A stretch of DNA of 64,000 nt from AV40 sp038230255 (lineage in GTDB: Bacteria > Verrucomicrobiota > Verrucomicrobiia > Chthoniobacterales > UBA10450). A program made the position numbers and the translations under genes. The notes below the pieces were generated by a model. The model was not told the DNA's origin. It saw only the letters and a list, made by a program, of their open reading frames with translations, and did not search any database. The stretch lies in the NCBI GenBank assembly GCA_038230255.1, contig JBBRNP010000005.1, positions 62,001-126,000 of the forward strand, written 5' to 3'. How positions within the stretch are numbered: the stretch's first letter is position 1; each line of letters starts with the position of its first letter. Below are positions 17,370 to 25,957 of the stretch, one piece after another.

Positions 17370-17819
17370 ATGAATTATCGCTTCCTCGGCAAACTCTCCT
17401 ATCACTCCGCCATCCTCCTCGCCTGCGTCACCCTGAGTTGCCGCCCTCAGCAAGCAGTCATTCTTTCTCCAGGAGACACCGACCTTGTCGTTTTGAACGG
17501 TTGCGTCATTTCAGCCTGCAATTATCTCGCCGTGGTTAAGACCCAGCATGCACTCGACAAGAATTTCTGGGCCAAAATTCTCCTCGTCCGTTACAACGAT
17601 CATCCCGCCGGCCACGCTTACTGCGTGTGGGAAACCGACGGCACCATTTACGGCTACGACCGGAACGCCGGTTCGTTTCCGATCCCGGTCTACACTCAAG
17701 ACGCCCGCGCCATTGCCATCGTTCTAGCTCAGGAGTTGGGGAAAGTCATGAACGAGTCGCTTTCAGTCGACCGCGCGGAGTTCGTCGAATCACAGCGCGC
17801 CGAGCTCTACAAATTCTAG
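17370..17819 (+). CDS. Small lipoprotein or secreted protein with possible Cys-His-Asp centre
   Basis: 149 residues from the ATG at 17370. The N-terminus is a signal peptide with a fair lipobox (ILLAC, or TLSC four residues later), so the product is probably membrane-anchored outside the cytoplasm. The mature part has VISACNYLAVV, GHAYCVWET and IYGYDRNAG, an order that recalls the cysteine, histidine and aspartate of papain- or transglutaminase-like folds. I do not recognise the family and the catalytic reading is only a suggestion. It converges with msrA, with 17 bases between the stops. Confidence 0.65.
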   Translation: MNYRFLGKLSYHSAILLACVTLSCRPQQAVILSPGDTDLVVLNGCVISACNYLAVVKTQHALDKNFWAKILLVRYNDHPAGHAYCVWETDGTIYGYDRNAGSFPIPVYTQDARAIAIVLAQELGKVMNESLSVDRAEFVESQRAELYKF

Positions 17820-17836
17820 CAGACAAACTTCGAGAT

Positions 17837-18442
17837 TTAAGGTTTGTCGCCCCAGGTTTTCTTCTGGAACGAAGCGCGGCCGGATCCATGTTCGAACGCT
17901 TCAAAGTCTTCCGGGTTCTGCTGATAATATTTTTGATGGGAATCCTCGGCCGGATAAAACTTCATCGCCGGTAAAATCTCGGTCACGATCGGTTTTTTGA
18001 ACTTGCCTGACTGACCCAGCTTTTCCTTCGACGTTTCCGCGATCTTCTTTTCGTCATCACTTCCGTAGAAGATTGCGGCGCGATAACTTGGACCGATATC
18101 GGTGAATTGGCCCTCGGTTTGAGTCGGATCAATTTGCTTCCAATAGATGTCGAGCAGCTGCGCGTAGGAAATTTTTGCCGGATCGTACACGATCTGGATC
18201 GATTCCCGGTAGTTTGTCTTTTCTGAGCCGACCAGAGCGTAAGTGGGATTGGGCTCGCTCCCGCCACAGTAACCCACCGTGGTCTTGATCACGCCCGGCG
18301 CCTTATCGAAGGCCGGCTGAATGCACCAGAAACAACCGCCCGCCAAAACGGCGGTCTTTGTCGCTGCCGGCGAATCCTGAGCCGGCAAAGAATTCACGTT
18401 CAGGACCAGCCACGCCCCAACCAGGAGTTGAACAATCTTCAT
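17837..18442 (-). CDS. msrA: Exported peptide-methionine (S)-S-oxide reductase
   Basis: 201 residues from the ATG at 18442: signal peptide (VQLLVGAWLVLNVNSLPAQ), then VLAGGCFWCIQPAF with the catalytic cysteine of GCFW near residue 38. TTVGYCGG, NYRESIQIVYDP, IDPTQTEGQFTDIGPSYR and YHQKYYQ-like motifs complete the MsrA fold. It repairs oxidised methionine in periplasmic or secreted proteins. The frame is open upstream but the signal peptide fixes the start. A copy of the AAGATCGACA word ends three bases before the ATG. It is divergent from trmB. Confidence 0.93.
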   Translation of the reverse strand: MKIVQLLVGAWLVLNVNSLPAQDSPAATKTAVLAGGCFWCIQPAFDKAPGVIKTTVGYCGGSEPNPTYALVGSEKTNYRESIQIVYDPAKISYAQLLDIYWKQIDPTQTEGQFTDIGPSYRAAIFYGSDDEKKIAETSKEKLGQSGKFKKPIVTEILPAMKFYPAEDSHQKYYQQNPEDFEAFEHGSGRASFQKKTWGDKP

Positions 18443-18573
18443 ATTGTCGATCTTAGACAATCTCACCGAAGGCGCGTTGCGAAATACCTTTTTCTTTTTG
18501 CCAGCCACCTGTTCCACCAAACAGTTTGCCGTTTCGAGGTTGAATCGCTTCGCAACGGCTCCATTTTTACACT

Positions 18574-19155
18574 GTGATCGAACTGCTCCCGGAGACATAT
18601 GTCGCGCCTCTCGACCTGCTCGCGATCTTTGGACGCGTCGCGCCGTTGCGTGTCGATCTTGGTTGCGGCGACGGCTCATTCTTGTGCGAACTGGCCTCGC
18701 GTCATCCGGAAATAAACTTTCTCGGCATTGATCGATTGGTTGGGCGGGTGGCAAAGGCAAGCCGCAAAGCGGCCGCATTGGAAAACGTCTGCGTTCTAAA
18801 TGCCGAAAGCTCGCACGCCGTCGGTTACTTGCTGCCCGAACGATCGGTCGAAACATTTTATCTGCTGTTTCCCGATCCGTGGCCAAAACGCCGGCATCAT
18901 CGCCGGCGTATCGTCACACCGGACTTTCTCGATTCAATTCACCGCGCGCTCGCGAATCGCGGTTTTTTCCGAATCGCTACCGACCAACTGGACTACTTCG
19001 AGCAGATCCAACGCGTCGCTGAAAATCATTCCGGCTTCGCGCTCGTCGACATTGATGATGCAGAACTTCCGTTAACAAAATTCGAACGCCGCTTTAGCGC
19101 GCTCGGCGCGCCGATTCACCGATTGCTTCTGCGAAAAGTTTCGCCCGTGAGATAG
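18574..19155 (+). CDS. trmB: tRNA (guanine-N7)-methyltransferase
   Basis: 193 residues starting at GTG 18574. VDLGCGDGSFLCELA is the SAM loop, FLGIDRL follows, and FPDPWPKRRHHRRR is the signature of TrmB, which makes m7G46 in tRNA. RIATDQLDYF and TKFERRF complete the family motifs. Length is near the short end for TrmB. The last 40 bases overlap the convergent comEC gene, whose stop lies inside trmB. A copy of TGTCGATCTT encodes VDL within the SAM motif. Confidence 0.92.
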   Translation: MIELLPETYVAPLDLLAIFGRVAPLRVDLGCGDGSFLCELASRHPEINFLGIDRLVGRVAKASRKAAALENVCVLNAESSHAVGYLLPERSVETFYLLFPDPWPKRRHHRRRIVTPDFLDSIHRALANRGFFRIATDQLDYFEQIQRVAENHSGFALVDIDDAELPLTKFERRFSALGAPIHRLLLRKVSPVR

Positions 19156-21404
19156 GCCCGCGCCTGCCAGTCGAGCTCGCCGAACTCCAGTTGGACCGCG
19201 CCGGTTTCGTCTTGTCGAAAGAGTTTAATCCCGCGCGCACGGACCCGCTCCGACCACTCATCTGAAATTCGCTCCTGTTGGGGAAAATCGCGCGACGTCG
19301 CCACGATTAATTGCGGTTGCACGACGGCGAGAAAGCTCTCCGACCCGGAATTGCCCGAGTGATGCTGGCCTTTGACCAAGACATCGCTGCGCAAATCAAC
19401 ACCCGACCGAATCAGCAATTTTTCCGTCGCGTCACCGCCGTCGGACATAAACAAAATCTTGGTGTTTTTAACGAAGAGCTGAACGATGAATGCTTGATCG
19501 TCGGCTGTGGCCGCAGTGAAGTTCGCCGGCGGAAATAGAATTCGTCCGATCACATTGGACGAAATGTGAAAATCCCCACCCGCTTTTAGACCGAGGAGAC
19601 TCAATCGAAGCGTTGGAAACATTTCACGGAGTCGACGATGGACCGTTGAACGATCGGGCAGCGGATTGTCGATCAAAACCGTCGGAACCAAATCGCGCAA
19701 CAAACTCTCCGCTCCGCCAATGTGGAGTGAGTCGCCGTGAGTTAGCAAAAGTCCATTGATTCGATTGATTCCAGCCACATGCAAATACGGCCGAAGCACG
19801 CGCTCGTAATCACGGCCGCTGCTGCAATCGAAAATCCAGTTCGCACCTGAGGCGCGAAGATGGACGGCCGCACCTGCGCCGACATCCAGCACGGTGATTT
19901 GTGCGCGCAGTTTTTTCGGCCAATCAGGTGCGGCGACGTAATAATGACTCCCGGGCAGTTGCGCAAACCATTGGACGAACGCGATAACTGCGCTCGCCAG
20001 CGACCAGTTCGCGTTGTTGAAAATCAGGGACAAGCCCGAAGCAATCGGCGTCACCACCAGCGAAAGCAACGCAATCGCTAAAATGAAAAACGCGATCGGC
20101 ACGACGAGCAGATTCGCGAAGAGCGAGCTTGGTGTGATCAAATGAAAATACCAAAGGATCAGCGGCAACGAACCGAGCCACGCGGCGAGCGAAACCGAAC
20201 CACCGCGGCAAATCCATTCGTAGCCGATTCCAATCGTGCGGCGCAGACGACTTACCAGCCGCCGCGGCAGGAATGGATCGGGCGCGCCGATTGGTCGGAG
20301 CCATCCCGAGAGCGGATCGGCCAATAAAATAATTCCGCCCACAACCGCGAACGAAAGTTGAAAGCCGGTTGAGAAAAATTCGTTCGTGTCCCATGAGAGA
20401 AGAAAAAACGCGGCCGCGGCCAGACTATTCAGCGCGAAAACTTTTCGCTCGAAGAAAAAGCCGCCGAGCAGAATCGAGCTCATTACTGCGGCGCGAATGC
20501 TGGAAACGTGCAGACCGGTGATGGCTGCATAAAAAAGCAAAAGTGGAATAATGAGGGCGGTTGCCCATTTCCGGGACAGCCGCGCCACCATTGCCAGGAT
20601 CCACAAAAGACGCGCCACGATTCCAACATGCAGACCGGCTACGGCAAAGAGATGAAGCGTGCCGGTTTGTTGAAACGGCTCTTCGATGTCTTCCGGCGTT
20701 TGGTGACGCAATCCGAGAACAATACCGCTCAGGAAATTTTGCACTTGCGGGGAATCGTCGAGTCCGCGGCAAATCGCGCGCTGCATCCAACCGCGTGAGT
20801 TCTGGGCGGCACGCAGGACCGGATTTCCAACGCCGCGTTTCAGCAAGACGCCGTCTTCCGGATACCGAACAAAAAGACTTCGCCGCACATCCTGACGCGC
20901 GAGATACGAACGCATATCGAACTCGCCCGGATTGCGTGGCGGCGCGATCGGCTCGGCGATCCCGAAAAGTTTCAGTTCGTTACCGAATTCCGGATGGCCG
21001 CGCCAGCGCGCGAGTAACGTCGCCTTAGCCGGCCGTGTTTTCCCTTCGAACTCGATTGATTCGAGCTTGAACAGAAATGTCGCGAATTCGTTCGGTGCGA
21101 TCTTTGGATCCGATGTGACAAACCCAACCGCGTTCACCACCCGAGGCCGCTCGCTCAGATCAGCCGCGAGTCGCAATCCTGCCGTATTCGCAGTGCGAAA
21201 ACTGTGAAGCAAAAAGAAGCCGGCGCCGACCAGAAGATATGTCGATGTTAGGTTCGGCCAGCAGAAGAGTGCAATTGCGAGGAGCGCGAAGGTTATCGCG
21301 GCGAACAACCATCGCGACGCGTCAATTGGAAATAAATCTGCAACGATAATTCCGACCGCCGCCATCAACGCCAGGCCGACAAATGGTTGCCGCGGAATAC
21401 TCAT
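19116..21404 (-). CDS. comEC: ComEC/Rec2 DNA-uptake channel protein
   Basis: 762 residues. Two short helices and a DUF4131-type soluble domain (1-200), then the competence domain (about 215-490) with the hallmark TLHLFAVAGLHVGIVARLL, then a metallo-beta-lactamase-like domain (about 510-740). In the last, the usual HxDxDH reads THGDSLHIGG, with leucine at the second aspartate, and QHHSGNSGSESF replaces the usual PHHGS region. By family it carries single-stranded DNA across the inner membrane during natural transformation. No other competence gene is adjacent. It matters here because the window is rich in a candidate uptake word. Confidence 0.9.
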   Translation of the reverse strand: MSIPRQPFVGLALMAAVGIIVADLFPIDASRWLFAAITFALLAIALFCWPNLTSTYLLVGAGFFLLHSFRTANTAGLRLAADLSERPRVVNAVGFVTSDPKIAPNEFATFLFKLESIEFEGKTRPAKATLLARWRGHPEFGNELKLFGIAEPIAPPRNPGEFDMRSYLARQDVRRSLFVRYPEDGVLLKRGVGNPVLRAAQNSRGWMQRAICRGLDDSPQVQNFLSGIVLGLRHQTPEDIEEPFQQTGTLHLFAVAGLHVGIVARLLWILAMVARLSRKWATALIIPLLLFYAAITGLHVSSIRAAVMSSILLGGFFFERKVFALNSLAAAAFFLLSWDTNEFFSTGFQLSFAVVGGIILLADPLSGWLRPIGAPDPFLPRRLVSRLRRTIGIGYEWICRGGSVSLAAWLGSLPLILWYFHLITPSSLFANLLVVPIAFFILAIALLSLVVTPIASGLSLIFNNANWSLASAVIAFVQWFAQLPGSHYYVAAPDWPKKLRAQITVLDVGAGAAVHLRASGANWIFDCSSGRDYERVLRPYLHVAGINRINGLLLTHGDSLHIGGAESLLRDLVPTVLIDNPLPDRSTVHRRLREMFPTLRLSLLGLKAGGDFHISSNVIGRILFPPANFTAATADDQAFIVQLFVKNTKILFMSDGGDATEKLLIRSGVDLRSDVLVKGQHHSGNSGSESFLAVVQPQLIVATSRDFPQQERISDEWSERVRARGIKLFRQDETGAVQLEFGELDWQARAYLTGETFRRSNR

Positions 21405-21467
21405 CGCGACGAGAGAACTCGTCGCTACGTACTACGGCGTCCGGCGCGAGAAGTTCGGACCTATTCT

Positions 21468-21517
21468 TGTAGGGGAAGCTGTTAGCTTCCCATGGGACGA
21501 CAACGTCGTCCCCTACA
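21468..21517. repeat. TGTAGGGG palindromic repeat
   Basis: TGTAGGGG (21468) and CCCCTACA (21510-21517) enclose two smaller hairpins, GGAAGCTGTTAGCTTCC and GACGACAACGTCGTC. The element lies between the divergent comEC and rarA starts and shares outer arms with 1436-1509. Confidence 0.75.
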
Positions 21518-21553
21518 GTTGGAAATGAATCTCGCCCGTCGTATTTTCTCTTC

Positions 21554-22807
21554 GTGCAGGACTTATTTACCGAGGAAGATCGCGATTCTGTTACGGGCAA
21601 CCCACCTCAGGCGGGCGCTCCGCTCGCCACGCGGATGCGACCGCGGTCGCTCGATGAATTTGTCGGTCAGGAACACATTCTCGCGCCGGGAAAATTATTG
21701 CGACGCGCGATTGAGGCCGATCGTTTGCCGTCGGTGATTTTGTCCGGACCTCCCGGCACCGGTAAAACGACTCTGGCGCACATCATTGCGGACATCACGC
21801 ACGCGAAGTTTGTGCGGTTAAGCGGCGTGGAAAGCAACGTCGCTGAAATGCGGCGCGCGCTCGCGGCTGCAACGAATCGAATCCAAACCTCGGGACAGAA
21901 AACGATTCTGTTCATCGACGAGATCCATCATTTCAACAAAGCGCAGCAGGACATTCTCCTGCCCGATGTTGAAAGCGGAAACCTGCGATTGATCGGCGCG
22001 ACCACTTACAATCCGTTTTTCTACGTCAATAGTCCGCTCGTTTCGCGATCTCAGGTTTTCCAACTCGAACCGCTCAGCGTCGATGAGCTCGAACAATTGA
22101 TCGATCGTGCGCTGGCGGACAAAGAGCGCGGGCTCGGCAATTACAATGTAAAGATCGACAAAGACGCGCGCCGGCATCTCGCGAAACTGAGTGACGGCGA
22201 TGCGCGAAAATGTTTGAACGCGCTCGAGATCGGCGTGATGACCACGCCGCCAACTGGAGGGACGACCTCCGTGTCGTCCACACAATCACGTGCCAAGAAG
22301 GACGCGACAGAGCGCGTCCCTCCAACAGAAAAAGAAGGCGTGATTCATTTCACCATTGCGGTCGCCGAGGAAAGCATTCAGCAAAAGGCGATCGTCTACG
22401 ATCGCGCGGGCGACGCGCACTACGACACGATCAGCGCTTTCATTAAGAGCATGCGCGCTTCGGATGAAAAAGGCGCGATCTACTGGCTCGCGAAAATGCT
22501 GCACGCCGGTGAAGACTTCCGTTTCATCGCGCGCCGGATCGTGATTTTCGCCAGCGAGGATGTCGGTCTGGCCGATCCCGAAGCGTTACCGCTGGCGATC
22601 GCCACTCAACAAGCGGTCGAATTCGTCGGTCTGCCTGAGGCAAAGATTCCACTCGCCCACGCCGTCGCTTACATGTGCCGCGCGAAAAAAAGTCGCGAAG
22701 CCTACGACGCGCTAAACGAAGCGACCAAAAAAATCGAAGCCGAACAAACCAAACGCGTCCCCGAAAACCTCAAAAACAAACACTTCCCGGTTAATCCGGA
22801 GAGGTAA
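21554..22807 (+). CDS. rarA: RarA/MgsA-type AAA+ recombination factor with repeat-derived insert
   Basis: 417 residues from GTG 21554. RMRPRSLDEFVGQEH is the family start; VILSGPPGTGKTTLA is Walker A (about residue 60); TILFIDEIHHFNKAQQD Walker B; LIGATTYNPFF sensor 1. FRFIARRIVIFASEDVGLADP and AYMCRAKKSREAY mark the C-terminal tetramer region. It acts at stalled replication forks, related to clamp-loader subunits. Two oddities: about 25 residues near 234-258 (GGTTSVSSTQSRAKKD region) come from a palindromic DNA repeat read in frame, and the protein stops at HFPVNPER, roughly 40 residues short of the usual C-terminus. Confidence 0.9.
   Translation: MQDLFTEEDRDSVTGNPPQAGAPLATRMRPRSLDEFVGQEHILAPGKLLRRAIEADRLPSVILSGPPGTGKTTLAHIIADITHAKFVRLSGVESNVAEMRRALAAATNRIQTSGQKTILFIDEIHHFNKAQQDILLPDVESGNLRLIGATTYNPFFYVNSPLVSRSQVFQLEPLSVDELEQLIDRALADKERGLGNYNVKIDKDARRHLAKLSDGDARKCLNALEIGVMTTPPTGGTTSVSSTQSRAKKDATERVPPTEKEGVIHFTIAVAEESIQQKAIVYDRAGDAHYDTISAFIKSMRASDEKGAIYWLAKMLHAGEDFRFIARRIVIFASEDVGLADPEALPLAIATQQAVEFVGLPEAKIPLAHAVAYMCRAKKSREAYDALNEATKKIEAEQTKRVPENLKNKHFPVNPER
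22255..22324. repeat. Palindromic element inside rarA
   Basis: TGGAGGGACG (22255-22264) and CGTCCCTCCA (22315-22324) are perfect inverted arms; inside them GGACGACCTCCGTGTCGTCC and GGACGCGACAGAGCGCGTCC form two further hairpins. The element is 70 bases and is translated within rarA without breaking the frame. Confidence 0.75.
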
Positions 22808-22858
22808 GGCGAGACTCCGTCGAGCCGACGAACTGTACGGCGGTCTAGGACCGCCGTT

Positions 22859-22965
22859 GTCATCCTGAGCGGAGCGAAGGATCTCCCACAAACTCGAGCG
22901 TCACACAAACTAATCAGCGTGATCTTCACTCCGACTGTGAGGTTCCTCACTTCGTTCGGAATGAC
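22859..22965. repeat. GTCATCCTGAGC-type inverted repeat
   Basis: GTCATCCTGAGCGGAGCGAA begins at 22859 and the complementary-type arm ending TTCGTTCGGAATGAC ends at 22965. It fills most of the gap between the convergent rarA and small membrane protein genes (22808-22991). The same family recurs at 46052-46133 and 49066-49168, and as a fragment in the tonB-like gene. Confidence 0.75.
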
Positions 22966-22991
22966 TGCGCATGCTAAGGTGCAGGATGAGG

Positions 22992-23198
22992 TTACTTCCG
23001 CGATTTTCGGAAATGTAGATAGAAAAATATTGCTGCGAACGCGAAGCAGACTACCACGTAAACCTTGACTGTTGTTCCCGAAATCATGCCGGCACCGTAC
23101 CAACTTACATGGCCACGCCAAAAAGTTACCAAGCCGCCTACAACGAGCGTTACAGCGAGAATTAGATTACCGCTGCTGCCCTTTCCGGAATTGGTCAT
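22992..23198 (-). CDS. Small two-helix membrane protein
   Basis: 68 residues from the ATG at 23198 to a stop at 22992. Two hydrophobic helices are visible (NLILAVTLVVGGLVTFW and VYVVVCFAFAAIFFYLHF), with a basic tail (RKSRK). I do not recognise a family. It lies 17 bases downstream of fabF on the same strand and is probably co-transcribed. The open frame continues upstream within fabF in another frame, but that part is a shadow of fabF. Confidence 0.6.
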   Translation of the reverse strand: MTNSGKGSSGNLILAVTLVVGGLVTFWRGHVSWYGAGMISGTTVKVYVVVCFAFAAIFFYLHFRKSRK

Positions 23199-23215
23199 TG
23201 CCCAAAGTGTGTCGC

Positions 23216-24463
23216 TCAGCCCTGAAACGCCGTCGCGACCAAGGTGGCGTTGTGGCCGCCGAATCCGAAGGAGTTGTTCATGATCACGCGCACTTTCTTT
23301 TCTTTCGCTTTGTTGGCGGTGTAATCGAGGTCGCACTGCGGGTCGGGATTTTCCAAATTGATTGTCGGCGGGATGACGCCGTCGCGGATCGCTAAGGCGC
23401 ACGCGGCCATTTCCATTCCGCCGGCGCCGCCTAACAAATGGCCGGTCATGGACTTGGTCGCGCTGATTGAAACTTTGGTTTGCTCGCCAAAAACTTTCTT
23501 GATCGCTTTTGTTTCGCTGATGTCGCCGAGACCAGTGGAAGTAGCATGGGCGTTGATGTAATCGACATCGCTGGGTGAAATCTTCGCGTGATCGAGCGCC
23601 ATTTGCATGGCACGCGCGGCGCCTCCGCCGTCTTCCGGCGGCGCGGTCATGTGGTAGGCGTCGGCCGAAAGTCCGTAACCAGTAAGCTCGCAATAAATTT
23701 TCGCGCCCCGCTTCTTCGCGTGTTCGAGCTCTTCGACAATGGCAATGCCCGCGCCTTCGCTGATGACGAAACCGTCACGGTCGCGATCGAACGGGCGCGA
23801 CGCGCGCTCCGGTTCGTCGTTGCGCTTGCTGAGCGCTTTCATCGCCGAAAAACCGGCCAGACCCAGTTCGACGATTGCGGCTTCGGAACCGCCGGCGACA
23901 AAAATATCGGCGTCGCCAAATTTAATCATCCGCCACGATTCGCCGATGGAGTTATTGGACGTCGCGCAAGCGGTGACGATGCACATGTTGGGACCGCGCA
24001 AACCGAACTCCATCGAGATCAGGCCGCTGGCCATGTTGCTGATGAGCATCGGAATGGTAAACGGGGAGACTCGCCCCGGCCCTTTGTTCATCAACACGCT
24101 GAATTGGTCCTCGAGCGTTCTCAGTCCGCCGATGCCGCTGCTGACGATTACGCCGAAGCGGTCTTGATTGACGCGCTCGAGATCGATGCCGCTGTCCTGG
24201 ATCGACATCTTGGCCGCGGCCATAGCCAATTGAACAAAACGATCGGTGCGCCGGACGTCTTTGACGTTCTTAAAGAAATTCTTCGGATCGAAGTCGCGCA
24301 CTTCACCGCCGATTTTGCAATCGTAGTTCGCGGTGTCGAAGGCTTGGATCCGGCCGATGCCGCTCTTGCCTTCAACGAGATTTTTCCAAAACGTCTCCAG
24401 CTCGTTGCCGACAGGCGTGACAACACCGAGACCTGTAATGACGACTCTGCGATCGTTGTTCAT
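23216..24463 (-). CDS. fabF: 3-oxoacyl-[acyl-carrier-protein] synthase II
   Basis: 415 residues with all FabF landmarks: RRVVITGLGVVTPVGN start, IVTACATSNNSIGES with the catalytic cysteine (near 164), YINAHATSTGLGD with the first histidine, KSMTGHLLGGAGGMEM with the lysine and second histidine, and NNSFGFGGHNA at the end. It elongates fatty acids by condensing malonyl-ACP with acyl-ACP. The acpP gene often found upstream is not present; instead a repeat and guaB3-like gene lie upstream. Confidence 0.96.
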   Translation of the reverse strand: MNNDRRVVITGLGVVTPVGNELETFWKNLVEGKSGIGRIQAFDTANYDCKIGGEVRDFDPKNFFKNVKDVRRTDRFVQLAMAAAKMSIQDSGIDLERVNQDRFGVIVSSGIGGLRTLEDQFSVLMNKGPGRVSPFTIPMLISNMASGLISMEFGLRGPNMCIVTACATSNNSIGESWRMIKFGDADIFVAGGSEAAIVELGLAGFSAMKALSKRNDEPERASRPFDRDRDGFVISEGAGIAIVEELEHAKKRGAKIYCELTGYGLSADAYHMTAPPEDGGGAARAMQMALDHAKISPSDVDYINAHATSTGLGDISETKAIKKVFGEQTKVSISATKSMTGHLLGGAGGMEMAACALAIRDGVIPPTINLENPDPQCDLDYTANKAKEKKVRVIMNNSFGFGGHNATLVATAFQG

Positions 24464-24465
24464 TG

Positions 24466-24530
24466 AGTGATTTAACGATTTAGTGAACTAGCGATTGAAA
24501 TCATTAAATCACTGAATTGATCAATCGCTA
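24466..24530. repeat. AT-rich nested inverted repeat between guaB3-like gene and fabF
   Basis: AGTGATTTAA (24466) pairs with TTAAATCACT (24504-24513), and TAGCGATTGA (24489-24498) pairs with TCAATCGCTA (24521-24530). All arms are perfect. The interleaved pairs cannot all form at once, so two alternative folds or a pseudoknot are possible. It is much more AT-rich than its surroundings. Confidence 0.65.
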
Positions 24531-24536
24531 AATTCT

Positions 24537-25715
24537 TCACTTCGTGCCCATGCCGACGCTTTGGACGGCCTGGAAAAGTTTCCCTTCAGTTTTGATGGAG
24601 GGCGCGATGATAATTTCGGTCTGCTGAAACTCGGCGATATCGCGCGCGCCAACGTTGCCCATACAGGTCGTGATCGCGCCGACAAGGTTCTGACTTCCAT
24701 CGTCGACTTCGGCCGGGCCAAAAAGGATCTGTTTTAGCGAACCGGTGGTGCCAACCTTGATCCGCGTCCCACGCGGGAGGTTCACATGCGGGGTGGCCAT
24801 GCCCCAATGATAACCGGCACCCGGCGCTTCCTGAGCGCGAGCAAACGCGCTGCCGACCATGACCGCATCCGCGCCGCAGGCGAGCGCTTTGCAAACGTCG
24901 CCGCCCTTGCTCATGCCGCCGTCGGTGATGATCGGGACGTAACGCGAGGTTTTTTTGAAATAAGCGTCGCGGGCCGCGGCGCAATCGACTGTGGCGGTGA
25001 CTTGCGGCACGCCGAGCCCAAGCACGCCGCGTGAAGTGCAAGCTGCTCCGGGACCGACCCCGACTAGCACACCGGCCGGTCCGCACTCCATGATTTCGAA
25101 AGTGACATCGTAGCCGACGGTGTTGCCCACGATGACCGGGATGCGCATGTCCGCACAAAATTTTGTGAGATCGAGCGATTTGTATTCGGTCGAAATGTGG
25201 CGCGCGGTGGAGACCGTGCTTTGCACGACATAAAGATCGGCACCGGCTTCCTGCGCGATGGGGCCGAACTCGGCGGCCCGTTGCGGAATCGAACTGACAG
25301 CGGCGATTCCGCCCTCATCTTTGATTTGTTTCACGCGCGCCGCGATCAGATCCGGTTGGACCGGTTCCTGATAAATTCGTTGCAACAGCGAGGTGACCTC
25401 GGATTTGTCGGTATCGACAACCTTCTGGAGAACTTCCTTCGGGTTTTTGTAGCGCGTCTGCACGCCTTCGAGATTCAAAACAGCGAGGCCGCCGAGCTTG
25501 CTCATGGCCACGGCGAAGCGAACATCGACAACTCCATCCATGGCGCTGGCCAGGATCGGGATTTTCAACTCGAGCGGTCCGCCATTTTTTCGGGGCAGAC
25601 GAAACGCGATGTTCACCTCGTTGGGATTGATCGTGACGCGCCCGGGCACAAGCGCGATCTCGTCGAACCCGTAGGTGACGCGCGCTTTTCGATTTCGGCC
25701 AATCCACATTCCCAT
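24537..25715 (-). CDS. GuaB3-family IMP dehydrogenase-related protein
   Basis: 392 residues with the IMP dehydrogenase barrel but no CBS domains. Motifs: ILASAMDGVVDVRFAVAMSKLGGLAVLNLEG, split at the PMD-like site; VGNTVGYDV; GVGPGAACTSRGVLGLG, where C is the catalytic position; IITDGGMSKGGDVCKALACGADAVMVGS. This is the GuaB3 branch, separate from true GuaB; in this branch a GMP reductase-like or IMP dehydrogenase activity is debated. It starts 2 bases after the zinc-ribbon gene stops, so it ends the ExbB-ExbD-TonB transcript. Confidence 0.85.
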   Translation of the reverse strand: MGMWIGRNRKARVTYGFDEIALVPGRVTINPNEVNIAFRLPRKNGGPLELKIPILASAMDGVVDVRFAVAMSKLGGLAVLNLEGVQTRYKNPKEVLQKVVDTDKSEVTSLLQRIYQEPVQPDLIAARVKQIKDEGGIAAVSSIPQRAAEFGPIAQEAGADLYVVQSTVSTARHISTEYKSLDLTKFCADMRIPVIVGNTVGYDVTFEIMECGPAGVLVGVGPGAACTSRGVLGLGVPQVTATVDCAAARDAYFKKTSRYVPIITDGGMSKGGDVCKALACGADAVMVGSAFARAQEAPGAGYHWGMATPHVNLPRGTRIKVGTTGSLKQILFGPAEVDDGSQNLVGAITTCMGNVGARDIAEFQQTEIIIAPSIKTEGKLFQAVQSVGMGTK

Positions 25716-25717
25716 AA

Positions 25718-25957
25718 TTAAATCTGCTCCAATCTAAATCTTTCGTTCAAACTGCCGCAGCGCGGACAGCGTGGGAGTAACGTCGCCGTTCGATCTTCAA
25801 ACTCGAACGCGCAAATGACGCAGCGCAATCGATAACGCAATGCGCGTCGCTCACGCCGGCGCCGGTTCCACTCACCTACTATCCAGAGGAGGAAAATGCT
25901 GGCAAGAGAAAGGAGCAGATAAAGTGTGACCAGCGCTGCCAGACTGACTCGAATCAC
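25718..25957 (-). CDS. Membrane-anchored zinc ribbon protein
   Basis: 79 residues from GTG 25957, which overlaps the stop of the tonB-like gene by four bases. An N-terminal helix (VSLAALVTLYLLLSLASIF) is followed by a basic stretch and then two CxxC pairs, LRCVICAFEFED and LPRCPRCGSLNE, which should bind one zinc. The function is unknown; the position between TonB and GuaB3 suggests a regulatory or scaffold role. A longer open frame upstream is antisense-style read-through of the tonB-like gene. Confidence 0.7.
   Translation of the reverse strand: MIRVSLAALVTLYLLLSLASIFLLWIVGEWNRRRRERRALRYRLRCVICAFEFEDRTATLLPRCPRCGSLNERFRLEQI

Noticed and set aside
23199..23693. A 233-residue open frame ending at 22992 on the minus strand
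   Set aside because: All but its last 68 codons overlap fabF in another frame and are basic, low-quality sequence. Only the final two-helix part, from 23198, looks real.
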